Shown piece after piece: positions 47,025-57,424 of a stretch of 64,000 nucleotides of DNA. Under the pieces are notes generated by a model. The model was not told the DNA's origin and ran no database searches. It saw nothing but the letters and a program-made list of their open reading frames with translations. Position 1 is the stretch's first letter. Every line of letters starts with the position of its first letter. Source of the stretch: Algoriphagus sp. (GTDB lineage: Bacteria > Bacteroidota > Bacteroidia > Cytophagales > Cyclobacteriaceae); NCBI RefSeq assembly GCF_030694375.1, contig NZ_JAUXYL010000023.1, forward strand, positions 1-64,000, given 5' to 3'. The position numbers and the translations under genes were made by a program.

Positions 47025-49607
47025 CTATTTTATCTTACTACGTATCCATTTTTCGAGCTCCACGGCATGAAATACAATCAGCGCCATTCCTCCGGCAAAC
47101 GCCAACTCTTTTAGATTTAAAGCTTCCGTATGGAAGATATCATTCATAAAAGGAACGTAAATGACTCCCAACTGAAGGAGCATTGTTCCCCCCACAGCTA
47201 GTAAAAGCGGTAGATTACTCAATAGTCCCTGCCTGAAAAGAAAGGTGCGGTCACTTCTAATGGCCATCACGTGTCCGAGTTGGGAAAAAGCCAGTACAGA
47301 GAATACCATTGTCTGCCAATGCCAGCCATTTTGAATCGCCCAATACTGCGTGAAAAGCGTAACCCCAGCCATCAGCATCCCTACCCAGACGATGTGATAA
47401 CCCACGCCTTCGGCGAAGAGACTTTGCTTTGGAGGACGGGGAGGACGTTTCATCTGGTCTTTTTCGGATTTTTCACCTGCCAAAGCCAATGCAGGAAGCC
47501 CGTCAGTAACCAAATTGATCCAAAGGATGTGAATCGGTAAAAGTGGATTAGGGAAGCCCAGAAAAGGAGCTAAACCAATCACCCATATTTCCGCACTGTT
47601 GCAGGTTAATATGTATTTGATGAATTTCCGGATGTTCTCAAAAATACGCCTTCCTTCTTTCACTGCTCCGACAATCGTAGCAAAGTTGTCATCCAGCAAA
47701 ATCATGTGGGCAGCTTCCTTGCTTACATCAGTTCCTGCGATTCCCATAGCCACACCTATATTTGCTGCTTTCAAGGAAGGCGCATCATTCACCCCATCTC
47801 CCGTCATTGCAACATAATGGCCTTTCAGCTGCAAGGCTTGTACAATTCGAAGTTTTTGTTCGGGAGCAACACGTGCATACACACTGATCTGTTCGACTTT
47901 TTTGGCAAAGTCCTCGTCGCTGAGTTTTGTCAATTCTGCGCCTGTGAGCACGAGGTCTCCAGTTTTCCAAATGCCGACTTTGGCAGCGATGGCTTTAGCT
48001 GTAGCAGGATGGTCACCGGTGATCATCACGGGTTTGATTCCCGCAGATTTACATTCCTTGATGGAGACTTTCACTTCTTCCCTAGGCGGGTCGATCATGC
48101 CAACTTTCCCGAAGAAATCGAGTTCGTTTTCCAATTTTGACCATTCGGACTCCGGTTGAAGGTTTGGAACCAGTTTTCCTGCGAAAGCTAAAACACGTTC
48201 CCCCTTCTCAGCCCATACTTCTGAAGAAAGGGTAAGTTCCTTTGCCAAAGCTCCATCTTTTAAAATCCCGGAAATAGACTCAGATGCACCTTTACAAAGT
48301 ATCAACACTTGATCTCCAAATTGATGGAGGGTACTCATTCGCTTTCGGGTAGAGTCAAAAGGAAGCTCTCCGATTCTGGGAAACTCCTGTTCGAGTAAAA
48401 GGTATTGTTTCTTGGAAATCTCTTTGAGCAAGCGCTCCACGAGAGCCAATTCTGTAGCTTCACCTTCCGGTTTTCCCTTCTTATCCAGGTGTACATCGTG
48501 GCTTAGGCCCATCGCCAACTGAAGATTGGAGAATTTGGGAGAAAAGCTCTTCCGATGGTCCGCTTCCAGACTGATCACAGACATTTTATTTTGTGTAAGC
48601 GTACCGGTTTTGTCCGTGCAGATGTAGGAGACGGAACCCAAACTTTCCACGGCGGGAAGCTTGCGTATCAAAGCTTTCTTTTTGGCGAGCCGACCTGCCC
48701 CGAGGGAAAGTGCTATGGTAATTAAGGCCGGTAAAGCCTCAGGAATCGCCGCCACCGCCAGGCTTACGGATAGCAGTAATACCTGAAAAATATCCTCTCC
48801 CCGAGCCACTCCTGAAGCAAAAAGCAATGCACAGATCCCGAGTATCAAATAGGAAATCACTTTCCCAAAACGTTGCATGCGTTGCTGAAGCGGAGTTATT
48901 GGGGCATTCTCCTGCAGCAAGCCGGCAATTTTTCCGATCTCAGTACTCATTCCAGTGCCAACCACCAGGCCCGAGGCGCGACCATTGGTGATCAATGTCC
49001 CTTTGAAAACCATGTTCAGCTGATCACCCGGCGCCAGTCCTTCTTTTTGTAGAGGATCAGCTATTTTATCGATAGCTACTGATTCTCCTGTAAGCGAGGA
49101 TTCATCTACTTTAAGTGAAAAAGTTTCGATCAATCGAATATCTGCCGGTGTCATATTGCCGGCCTCCAAAACCACAACATCCCCAGGCACCAGTTCTTGG
49201 GATGGGACTACGATTGTCTGTGCATCCCGAATCACTTTTGTCTGGGTTTCGGTCAGCTTCTTCAGCGATTCCATTGTCTTTTCTGCACGATACTCTTGGG
49301 TAAATCCGAGTAATGCATTCAGTAGGATAATCAGCAGGATGATAATCGTGTCGGTCAGATCACCTACAATGCCCGAAATAACTGCCGCTGCAGCCAAAAT
49401 CAAAATCATGAAGTCTTTGAATTGAGCTAAAAAAAGTACCCAAGCAGGTTTTTTCTTTTTCTCCAAAAGGATATTCGGGCCAATTTCCTGAATTCTTTTT
49501 GCCGCTTCGGAACGGGTTAGGCCTTCCTTTTGGGATTTTAGCTGAGAGAAAAATTCGTCAATAGAATTTTGGTAAAAATTCATGAAGCAGGAATCTTTTG
49601 ACTCCAA
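47025..49607 (-). CDS. Cation-translocating P-type ATPase (P2/Ca2+-ATPase-like); start possibly MNFYQNSIDEFF
   Basis: DKTGTLT phosphorylation motif, TGES, MTGDGVNDAPSLKAANIGVAMG. Confidence 0.93.
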   Translation of the reverse strand: MESKDSCFMNFYQNSIDEFFSQLKSQKEGLTRSEAAKRIQEIGPNILLEKKKKPAWVLFLAQFKDFMILILAAAAVISGIVGDLTDTIIILLIILLNALLGFTQEYRAEKTMESLKKLTETQTKVIRDAQTIVVPSQELVPGDVVVLEAGNMTPADIRLIETFSLKVDESSLTGESVAIDKIADPLQKEGLAPGDQLNMVFKGTLITNGRASGLVVGTGMSTEIGKIAGLLQENAPITPLQQRMQRFGKVISYLILGICALLFASGVARGEDIFQVLLLSVSLAVAAIPEALPALITIALSLGAGRLAKKKALIRKLPAVESLGSVSYICTDKTGTLTQNKMSVISLEADHRKSFSPKFSNLQLAMGLSHDVHLDKKGKPEGEATELALVERLLKEISKKQYLLLEQEFPRIGELPFDSTRKRMSTLHQFGDQVLILCKGASESISGILKDGALAKELTLSSEVWAEKGERVLAFAGKLVPNLQPESEWSKLENELDFFGKVGMIDPPREEVKVSIKECKSAGIKPVMITGDHPATAKAIAAKVGIWKTGDLVLTGAELTKLSDEDFAKKVEQISVYARVAPEQKLRIVQALQLKGHYVAMTGDGVNDAPSLKAANIGVAMGIAGTDVSKEAAHMILLDDNFATIVGAVKEGRRIFENIRKFIKYILTCNSAEIWVIGLAPFLGFPNPLLPIHILWINLVTDGLPALALAGEKSEKDQMKRPPRPPKQSLFAEGVGYHIVWVGMLMAGVTLFTQYWAIQNGWHWQTMVFSVLAFSQLGHVMAIRSDRTFLFRQGLLSNLPLLLAVGGTMLLQLGVIYVPFMNDIFHTEALNLKELAFAGGMALIVFHAVELEKWIRSKIK

Positions 49608-49663
49608 AATACAAAGGAATTACGCATTTACCGCTTGTGATTTTTTTATAAACTTATATGTAG

Positions 49664-49828
49664 GTCCGCTTTCTTACCAGTAGCAAAATAAAATAAGGTT
49701 TGAAGTTCAAAAAAAGGAGCTACGCCACGGCGCACAGGTGTGGACATTTGACAGTCGTCTGTGGACGTATTGTCCGCCATTTTCCTAGCTTATTTTTTCT
49801 ACTGGCAGAATTGCGGACAATCATATTT
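49664..49828. repeat. Second copy of the CCGCTTTCTTACCAGTAGC palindromic repeat
   Basis: GTCCGCTTTCTTACCAGTAGC...CTACTGGCAGAATTGCGGACAATCAT. Confidence 0.75.
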
Positions 49829-49870
49829 TTCAATCTTTCAATTTTTCAATTTTTCAATTTTCCAATCACC

Positions 49871-50410
49871 TCAATTTGGCGACATAAAAATTCGTTGTTG
49901 GTAATGAAAATTCAATAAGCTGAGTACATCTCCAAAAGCTTCTGCAGCTTTCACTTGCTCGTCCGGTACTTTTTTGCCTAAAAGCCGACAAAGCAAAAGT
50001 CCATAGATGCCGTTGAGGCAGATCTGAATTTCGTTGCCCGGATTTTCATTGGCTGAGTTGATTATCGCTTCCAGAATAAAGGGCTTCGCCTTGGAGTAGG
50101 TTTCGAAATAGGTTTTGTCCGTTTTCAGAAGTTTCCAATGGATTTGGGCAAGGTTTTCCACCAAATCTTTCAGCTCATTCAAATGTCCTTTTTCTAAAGA
50201 TTTCTCCGCCTGCATCTTGTTCAGAATCCCTTCAAACCAAGTTGAAATTTCATATTTCTCTTCTTCCGACACCGGATAATGGGAAATCACATATTGTCGG
50301 ATTTCATCCATATTTCCCTGATAGGAGCGAATCAAATCTTCCATTTGATACATGTAGATCAGGTATTCTCCGATGTTTTGGGATTTTTTCTTTTCGGCTA
50401 TGGATTTCAT
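49871..50410 (-). CDS. Hypothetical protein (likely DUF4924-like helical protein)
   Basis: 179 aa ORF, KSQNIGEYLIYMYQMEDLIRSYQ. Confidence 0.65.
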   Translation of the reverse strand: MKSIAEKKKSQNIGEYLIYMYQMEDLIRSYQGNMDEIRQYVISHYPVSEEEKYEISTWFEGILNKMQAEKSLEKGHLNELKDLVENLAQIHWKLLKTDKTYFETYSKAKPFILEAIINSANENPGNEIQICLNGIYGLLLCRLLGKKVPDEQVKAAEAFGDVLSLLNFHYQQRIFMSPN

Positions 50411-50700
50411 GGAATTGGTTTTTGCAAAGCAAAGGTAAGAATTGAAAAAAGATAGCTAAGCAGATAATTTTAAGATATGGCTACGCCGAGATATTTTGGG
50501 CACCATACCTTGATATCTCACGAATTATTTCGCTACTAGCCTATCTCGCGAAGCATATCTTTTAAAGTATATCTCGCGAAGCATATCTCTTTCCACCATC
50601 TTTCCCAACAAATTATTTTAACAAAGTGTATTTGATGCAAACACTGAAACGGATAGACTAATCATCCCCCTTTTTCACTACTTTTGCGACACGAATAGCT

Positions 50701-52488
50701 ATGAAAAACATAAGAAATTTCTGTATCATCGCCCATATCGATCATGGGAAGAGTACATTGGCGGATAGGTTATTGCAGACAACAAACACGGTTTCAGACC
50801 GGGATATGCAAAACCAGTTGTTGGATAACATGGATTTGGAACGAGAGCGTGGTATCACGATTAAGTCTCACGCGATCCAAATGAAATACACCTACGAAGG
50901 CGAGGAATACATCCTCAACCTGATCGATACGCCCGGACACGTTGATTTTTCCTATGAAGTTTCCCGGTCAATTGCAGCTTGTGAAGGCGCACTTTTGATT
51001 GTGGATGCTTCGCAAGGGGTGGAAGCCCAGACGATTTCAAATCTTTATTTGGCACTGAACCATGATTTGGAAATCATCCCTGTTTTGAATAAGATAGATT
51101 TACCCGGTGCAGATCCCGAAACTGTCGCTGATGAGGTGATTGATCTGATCGGTTGTAAAAGAGAAGATATTATTTTGGCCTCCGGCAAAGCAGGTTTGGG
51201 TATTGAGGACATTCTCAAAGCTGTGGTCACCAGAATACCGGCTCCAAAAGGTGATCCGGACGCACCACTTCAGGCGATGATTTTTGATTCAGTGTACAAT
51301 CCCTTCCGCGGTGTTGAGGTGATTTTTAGGATATTCAATGGCACCTTTAGCAAAGGAGATAAAATCAAATTTGTCAATACAGGCAAGGAATACGAGGCAG
51401 ATGAAATCGGGATTTTGGGATTGAACCAAATTCCACAGCAAACCATGAGTGCCGGTAACGTAGGCTACCTGATCTCAGGAGTAAAGGTGGCTAAGGAAAT
51501 CAAAGTGGGTGATACGATCACCCATGTCAAACGTCCATGCGAGGCTGCAATTCAAGGATTTGAAAACGTAAAACCGATGGTGTTTGCCGGGATTTACCCG
51601 GTGGAGACCACCGACTATGAGGAGCTTCGCTACTCGATGGAGAAACTCCAATTGAATGATGCATCGTTGGTTTGGGAACCTGAAACTTCCATGGCTTTGG
51701 GCTTTGGATTTCGCTGCGGATTCTTGGGAATGCTCCATATGGAGATCATTCAGGAGCGTTTGGAGCGTGAATTCGATATGACGGTGATCACCACTGTTCC
51801 CTCGGTGCAGTTCAAAGCCCTCATGACCAACGATACCTATCAGCTCATCAATGCACCCTCTGATATGCCGGATCCTACGCGGATGAAACATATCGAAGAG
51901 CCCTATGTAAAAGCTTCCATCATTACCGCATCAGAATATGTCGGAGCAGTGATTACACTTTGTATGGATAAGCGTGGGTTGATCAAGAATCAGGTTTATC
52001 TGACAGCTGAGCGAGTAGAACTTTCTTTTGATATGCCTTTGGCTGAGATTGTTTTTGATTTCTTTGACAAGCTGAAAACCATCTCAAGAGGCTACGCTTC
52101 TTTGGATTATGAGTTGATTGGATACCGGATTTCCAACATGGTGCGATTGGATGTGATGCTTAACGCGGAGCCGGTTGACGCCTTGTCCGCAGTAGTTCAC
52201 CGGGATAAAGCATACGATTGGGGCAGAAGACTTTGTGAGAAACTGAAGGATTTGGTTCCAAGACAAATGTTTGAAATCGCCATCCAGGCGGCTATTGGTC
52301 AGAAGATCATTGCCAGAGAAACCGTAAAGGCCATGCGTAAAAACGTATTGGCAAAATGCTACGGGGGTGATATTTCGCGTAAGCGTAAACTCCTCGAAAA
52401 GCAGAAAAAAGGAAAGAAGCGAATGAGACAAGTCGGCAATGTCGAGATCCCTCAGGAGGCCTTTATGGCAGTGTTGAAATTAGATTAA
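50701..52488 (+). CDS. lepA: Elongation factor 4 (LepA)
   Basis: [46 protein letters not shown]-terminal LepA motif. Confidence 0.97.
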   Translation: MKNIRNFCIIAHIDHGKSTLADRLLQTTNTVSDRDMQNQLLDNMDLERERGITIKSHAIQMKYTYEGEEYILNLIDTPGHVDFSYEVSRSIAACEGALLIVDASQGVEAQTISNLYLALNHDLEIIPVLNKIDLPGADPETVADEVIDLIGCKREDIILASGKAGLGIEDILKAVVTRIPAPKGDPDAPLQAMIFDSVYNPFRGVEVIFRIFNGTFSKGDKIKFVNTGKEYEADEIGILGLNQIPQQTMSAGNVGYLISGVKVAKEIKVGDTITHVKRPCEAAIQGFENVKPMVFAGIYPVETTDYEELRYSMEKLQLNDASLVWEPETSMALGFGFRCGFLGMLHMEIIQERLEREFDMTVITTVPSVQFKALMTNDTYQLINAPSDMPDPTRMKHIEEPYVKASIITASEYVGAVITLCMDKRGLIKNQVYLTAERVELSFDMPLAEIVFDFFDKLKTISRGYASLDYELIGYRISNMVRLDVMLNAEPVDALSAVVHRDKAYDWGRRLCEKLKDLVPRQMFEIAIQAAIGQKIIARETVKAMRKNVLAKCYGGDISRKRKLLEKQKKGKKRMRQVGNVEIPQEAFMAVLKLD

Positions 52489-52497
52489 GGAATTTAC

Positions 52498-52755
52498 AAT
52501 ACGAGGTCGATTCTTCATTATTCGATGCTCGATATTAATTTGATTTAAGTTCATTATCTTATCATTCGATACTAACTGAAATTTTGATTTACGATACAGC
52601 TACTTCATCATTCGACATTCATCATTCGATGTTCGATATTTAATTTACTTATACTTTACTAATTCAGTAAAGGCTTGTTCTTAAAAATTAGGCAATCATC
52701 TTCGATATTAATTTTGATTTCGAAATTTAGTATTCATTATTTCCATGTCTTAAAT
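52498..52755. repeat. Left arm of CATTCGATnTTCGATATT repeat (type 2)
   Basis: CATCATTCGACATTCATCATTCGATGTTCGATATT. Confidence 0.75.
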
Positions 52756-52764
52756 CATTAGAAG

Positions 52765-53136
52765 ATGGATCGAAAATATGACCTTGAAGAAAGATTGATT
52801 GATTTTGCTTCGGAAATCATAATTTTCACTGACACAATGGTGAACTCCAAGGCAGGAAATCACATGGCAGGTCAGCTTTTGCGGAGTGGAACTAGTCCCG
52901 CTTTAAATTATGGCGAAGCCCAATCTGGTGAATCCAGAAGAGACTTTATACATAAATTGAAAGTGATTTTGAAAGAGCTAAGAGAAAGTAGAGTCGCTTT
53001 GAAAATTATAGAAAAAGCTAAACTTCATCCAGATTTAGCATTCCTAGAAAGACTTAAAAATGAGAACAATCAGCTTATTTCGATCTTCGTGAAAAGCGTT
53101 GGGACAGCAGAAAAAAATAATCAAGATCAAATTTAA
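52765..53136 (+). CDS. Four helix bundle protein (S23/IVP-like)
   Basis: [64 protein letters not shown]. Confidence 0.9.
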   Translation: MDRKYDLEERLIDFASEIIIFTDTMVNSKAGNHMAGQLLRSGTSPALNYGEAQSGESRRDFIHKLKVILKELRESRVALKIIEKAKLHPDLAFLERLKNENNQLISIFVKSVGTAEKNNQDQI

Positions 53137-53139
53137 AAA

Positions 53140-53182
53140 TAATGAACATCGAATTCTGAATGTTGAATGTCGAAGTTTAGAA
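53140..53182. repeat. Right arm of type 2 repeat (complement of left arm)
   Basis: ATAATGAACATCGAATTCTGAATGTTGAATGTCGAAGTTT. Confidence 0.7.
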
Positions 53183-53194
53183 AAACAAGAGATC

Positions 53195-54079
53195 ATGCCT
53201 ACAATCATCGACGGAAAACAAACCGCCCAAGAAATCAAGTCAGAAATCGCTGTCCGTGTAGCTGAAATCAAAGCTAAAGGCGGAAAAACCCCGCATTTGG
53301 CAGCAGTGTTGGTGGGAAGTGATGGGGCAAGCCAAACCTATGTAGGTGCAAAAGTAAAAGCCTGTGAAGAAGTGGGCTTCAAATCCACGCTAGTCCGTCT
53401 GGAATCTGATGTAACTGAGGAAGATCTCCTCAACATGGTGGAGGACATCAACAATAACCCGGATATCGACGGATTGATTGTTCAGCTGCCGCTTCCTAAG
53501 CATATTTCCGTTGACAAAGTCACCAATAAAATCAGGCCCGAAAAAGATGTCGATGGATTCACCCCGGCAAACGTTGGTCGGATGACTTTGAATTGGCCTG
53601 CCTATGTAGCAGCAACTCCCTACGGAATTGTGGAATTATTGAAAAGATATGAGATCGAAACTGCCGGCAAACACTGCGTAGTCATTGGTCGAAGCCATAT
53701 TGTGGGCAGCCCTATGAGTATCTTGATGGCTAGAAATGGCTATCCCGGAAATGCAACGGTGACCCTGACTCACAGCAAAACTCAAAATCTTCCTGAAATC
53801 TGCCGATCTGCCGATATTTTAATTGTAGCGATTGGAAAGCCTGAATTTGTAACTGCGGACATGGTGAAGCCAGGTGCTGTGGTGATTGATGTGGGAATTC
53901 ACCGCATCGAAGACGCTTCCAAGAAGTCAGGGTTCCGATTGATCGGAGATGTTAAATTTGATGAAGTAGCAGAAAAAGCAGCAGCAATCACACCTGTTCC
54001 CGGTGGAGTAGGACCTATGACCATCGCCGCGCTGCTTTACAACACGCTTCAATCAGCTGAAAAGAAGGTTTTTGGATAA
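53195..54079 (+). CDS. folD: Bifunctional methylenetetrahydrofolate dehydrogenase/cyclohydrolase; start corrected to [15 protein letters not shown]
   Basis: [42 protein letters not shown]. Confidence 0.96.
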   Translation: MPTIIDGKQTAQEIKSEIAVRVAEIKAKGGKTPHLAAVLVGSDGASQTYVGAKVKACEEVGFKSTLVRLESDVTEEDLLNMVEDINNNPDIDGLIVQLPLPKHISVDKVTNKIRPEKDVDGFTPANVGRMTLNWPAYVAATPYGIVELLKRYEIETAGKHCVVIGRSHIVGSPMSILMARNGYPGNATVTLTHSKTQNLPEICRSADILIVAIGKPEFVTADMVKPGAVVIDVGIHRIEDASKKSGFRLIGDVKFDEVAEKAAAITPVPGGVGPMTIAALLYNTLQSAEKKVFG

Positions 54080-54114
54080 ATTGGAAAAAAAGTAAAGAAA
54101 TCCCTGATTCCGGT

Positions 54115-54145
54115 TTGTTTCAATTGGCTTGGATTTCTACTTTTG
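54115..54145 (+). promoter_or_regulatory. Bacteroidota-type promoter (TTG-20-TACTTTTG) for tRNA-Leu
   Basis: TTG at 54115, TACTTTTG at 54138-54145, 12 nt before the tRNA. Confidence 0.6.
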
Positions 54146-54157
54146 CAGACCCTAACC

Positions 54158-54241
54158 GCGCACGTGGTGAAATTGGTAGACACGCCACTTTGAGGGGGTG
54201 GTGCCCTTACGGGTGTGGAAGTTCGAATCTTCTCGTGCGCA
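54158..54241 (+). tRNA. tRNA-Leu, anticodon GAG
   Basis: GCGCACG/CGTGCGC acceptor stem, anticodon stem CCACT/GGTGG with loop TTGAGGG, long variable arm, TTCGAAT T-loop. Confidence 0.95.
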
Positions 54242-54243
54242 CA

Positions 54244-54278
54244 AAGCCTAATCGTTCTTCGGTTAGGCTTTTTTTTTA
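54244..54278 (+). terminator. Rho-independent terminator after tRNA-Leu
   Basis: AAGCCTAA...TTAGGCTTTTTTTTT. Confidence 0.85.
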
Positions 54279-54333
54279 CTAACGGACTTTTTGAAGTTTG
54301 ATTTTTAGTTACTTTTCGCCAAAATTCTTCCTG

Positions 54334-54876
54334 ATGCGAACTATCCTTAAATTCACGCTACCTGTTTTTTTCCTTTTCCTTGCTGTGCAGTCTCAAGCCC
54401 AGACTCCCCAATTCCCCATTGTCAAAGGATTTGGAGGGATTTATGAAATTGCTGACGCAAAAGAACGGCCTGATCCAACTTTGGAATATAAAATTATTGT
54501 AGACCTTACTTCAGCCGCTGAAGACAACAAGGAGATCTCCCGCTGGGTGGACAATGTCGCACGAATGATGAATCTTCACGGACTTGCGGGAGTGCCAAAG
54601 GACAAAATGAAAGTGAAAGTCATCATTCATGGCGGCGCTATTTTCACTTTGCTCAATGATGAGAATTATCAAAAAAAGTTTGAAGTAGCCAACCCCAATC
54701 TTAAAGTTTATGAGGCTTTGAAAGAAGCTGGAGCGGATGTTTATGTATGTGGACAATCCCTGGTCGCTCGGAATCTTAAAACTGCAGATCTTTGGCCGGG
54801 AGTTACGATTGCACATTCTGCCTTGACTACCATCACTACCTACGTTCCCCAAGGGTATGTTTTATTGAAGTTCTGA
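54334..54876 (+). CDS. DsrE family secreted protein; start corrected to MRTILKFTLPVFFLF
   Basis: Signal peptide; VKVIIHGGAIFTLL...CGQSLVAR DsrE-like pattern. Confidence 0.75.
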   Translation: MRTILKFTLPVFFLFLAVQSQAQTPQFPIVKGFGGIYEIADAKERPDPTLEYKIIVDLTSAAEDNKEISRWVDNVARMMNLHGLAGVPKDKMKVKVIIHGGAIFTLLNDENYQKKFEVANPNLKVYEALKEAGADVYVCGQSLVARNLKTADLWPGVTIAHSALTTITTYVPQGYVLLKF

Positions 54877-54923
54877 CAAGCTTGGAATAATTATTGAATA
54901 ATTGAGGGCTCCTACCTAAATGT

Positions 54924-57422
54924 ATGAAGCCCTTTAAATCAATTATTTCTACTGGAAAGAAAGTAGCCGCCGGATTTTTTTTGGCTACGTTTATTCTCGT
55001 TAGTGTTGCGGGCCTGACTTATTATACCTTAAATCAATTAGAGGATTCCGTCAGACAGTTGGCACAGCCCAACAAAAAGTTGGAACTCCTGAATAACCTT
55101 CAATCTGAGATTTTTAGAATTACCCGTGTTGGAGGAGATAACCTAAGGACCGATGCCCGTGTCAATGACTCCACAATCGCTCAGCTTCAGATTAAGCTTG
55201 ATCAGCTTGACACCTTGGCTGTCGATACCTTGGAAAAGCAAAGTGTTCAAATCATCAGAGATAATCTCGCTGTTCTGATCAATGGCTTTGTAGACTTGTA
55301 TGAAGTCAAAAGAAATCTTGCCACCCGGAATTTTTCTCAGGAAGCACTCAACAAGGTGGAAATTGGAATCCGCCGCCGTGCTCAAAATCTGGAGTATAGG
55401 CCCTTGAGGGAATTAAACCCTAAAAAATTTATATACAACGAACTTCAGGAACAAACTAACAGCCGTCAGGAGCTGAGGACAGGGATTATTTCCAGAGACG
55501 AGGATCGTTTGATCACATATTTGAAAAAACTGCGGGATGAGAATGCACAAAACTCCTTGCCATCCTCGCAAACTCAAAATTTGGACAGTGTCCTGTATTC
55601 CTTGCGGGGAGTGATCAACAAGATTTACAAAGAGGAGACTTTCCAGCGACAAAAATTGGCCACTTTGGAAGCCTCACTTTCCCAAAAACAAAATGAAATT
55701 GGAACCACGATCCAAACGTTGATTGCAGATCTTCAATCCAAAGCGATTTTGGCGTCGAATGAGCAAAGTGAACAGGCCTCGGGGCTCGTCTTCGATGTTA
55801 CTTTTTTCTTGATTATCGTGGTAATTATTGCGGTTTTGGGAACCGCTTTTCTTGTGCTCTCCATTCTGAAGGAAATCAACATCAACAAAACTTACCAGGA
55901 AGATTTAGAGGTATCACGGAAAAAGTCGGATCAACTGGCGAAATCCAAGCAGGAGTTTTTGGCTAACATGAGCCATGAAATCCGTAATCCATTGCACGTA
56001 ATTCAGGGTTACAGAGCGATTTTGGAAAAGTCATCCCTGGAATCAAATCAGCAGACACATTTGAAAATGATCGGTTTTGCCTCCGATACCCTGATGGAGA
56101 TAGTCGATGACATTCTTGATTTTTCAAAGTTGGAAGCAGGAAAGCTAAAGTTGGAAAAACACCCATTTGACCCATTGGAGCTTTTTGGGGCAATTCAGAG
56201 TTTCTTTGAGTTGACAGCAAAAGACAAAAAGTTGGAATTTTTATGGCATTTGGAACTGCCTGATGCGCAATGGTTGGTTGGTGATGCCTTAAGAATCAAA
56301 CAGGTCATGAATAATCTCCTCAGCAATGCATTCAAATTTACTCAGGAAGGAAAAGTAGAAGTTGGTGTGAAATGGGCGGAAAATCAACTGGAGATCAGCA
56401 TTCAGGATTCAGGTATCGGGATGAATCCGGAGGAGCTTGTCAAAGTTTTCCAGGAATTTGATCAGGCGGATGCCTCGATTTCCAGAAAATTTGGAGGAAC
56501 TGGCTTGGGCTTGGCGATCGTTCAGCGCTTGGTTACCCTGATGGAAGGGGAACTCAATGCTGAAAGTGTCCCGGGTATCGGGACCACGATGAGGATCGTA
56601 ATTCCTATGGAATTGACATCTGTCCAGATTGTCCCAGAAATCCCCGCAGAAGGTAAATTCATTGACTTATCAGGATTGAATATTATGGTAATCGATGATG
56701 ATCGGGTTGGTCTGAAGTATTTGGAGACAGTGTTGCGCTATTTCGGAGCCAATGTGATTTCTTTTCCGGGAGGTCGCTTTTTTAGGGATGATTTTGAGCC
56801 AATAGCTTTGGATTTGGCTATGATCGATATACAAATGCCTGAATTTTCAGGGTTTGATGTGGCAAAATCAATCCGGAATTTCCCCAAATTCAAAAAATTA
56901 CCGCTGTTGGCTATGACTGCAAATGTCTTTGTGGAGGAGAAAGAGAGACTAGTTGCAGAAGGCTTTGATGAATTGATTTTGAAGCCTTTTCAGGAGAAAA
57001 AGCTTATTTCGGTTCTCGGTAATTTTTTCCCGGAACGTTTGAAGGTTGCCGTTCAGGAGTTAGACCAAGTGGAAATTACTGCTGAAGTTGTTAACCTTTC
57101 CGATTTGGATAAATTTTGCATGGGAGATCAAGAATTACTGGCCGATATTATCCGTGATCTTATCCGTGAGACCGAGACAGATTTACAAAAAATCACACGG
57201 GCAAGACTGAATGATCGCTGGTCTGAAATCCTCGAAATCTGCCATCAATTAGGGAGTAGACTGGGCCAAATCAAAAGCCAAGCCGGACCTATTGCGCGCA
57301 AAATTGAAAACAACCTAAAACTTAACAACCAGCAGGGCATTCAGGAGATGCTCAATCAGCTGGACGCGGAGACACGGAGAACTCTGCTAGTGCTGAAGGA
57401 CAAAATTTCAGAAATGGTCTGA
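54924..57422 (+). CDS. Hybrid sensor histidine kinase with receiver and Hpt domains
   Basis: HisKA MSHEIRNPLHVIQGY, HATPase GTGLGLAIVQRLV, REC LAMIDIQMPEFSG, C-terminal Hpt-like ICHQLGSRLGQIK. Confidence 0.92.
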   Translation: MKPFKSIISTGKKVAAGFFLATFILVSVAGLTYYTLNQLEDSVRQLAQPNKKLELLNNLQSEIFRITRVGGDNLRTDARVNDSTIAQLQIKLDQLDTLAVDTLEKQSVQIIRDNLAVLINGFVDLYEVKRNLATRNFSQEALNKVEIGIRRRAQNLEYRPLRELNPKKFIYNELQEQTNSRQELRTGIISRDEDRLITYLKKLRDENAQNSLPSSQTQNLDSVLYSLRGVINKIYKEETFQRQKLATLEASLSQKQNEIGTTIQTLIADLQSKAILASNEQSEQASGLVFDVTFFLIIVVIIAVLGTAFLVLSILKEININKTYQEDLEVSRKKSDQLAKSKQEFLANMSHEIRNPLHVIQGYRAILEKSSLESNQQTHLKMIGFASDTLMEIVDDILDFSKLEAGKLKLEKHPFDPLELFGAIQSFFELTAKDKKLEFLWHLELPDAQWLVGDALRIKQVMNNLLSNAFKFTQEGKVEVGVKWAENQLEISIQDSGIGMNPEELVKVFQEFDQADASISRKFGGTGLGLAIVQRLVTLMEGELNAESVPGIGTTMRIVIPMELTSVQIVPEIPAEGKFIDLSGLNIMVIDDDRVGLKYLETVLRYFGANVISFPGGRFFRDDFEPIALDLAMIDIQMPEFSGFDVAKSIRNFPKFKKLPLLAMTANVFVEEKERLVAEGFDELILKPFQEKKLISVLGNFFPERLKVAVQELDQVEITAEVVNLSDLDKFCMGDQELLADIIRDLIRETETDLQKITRARLNDRWSEILEICHQLGSRLGQIKSQAGPIARKIENNLKLNNQQGIQEMLNQLDAETRRTLLVLKDKISEMV

Positions 57423-57424
57423 GA

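Noticed and set aside
50540-50590. TATCTCGCGAAGCATATCT repeats upstream of lepA as a regulatory array
   Set aside because: Only two to three short imperfect copies; no supporting feature beyond intergenic low complexity.
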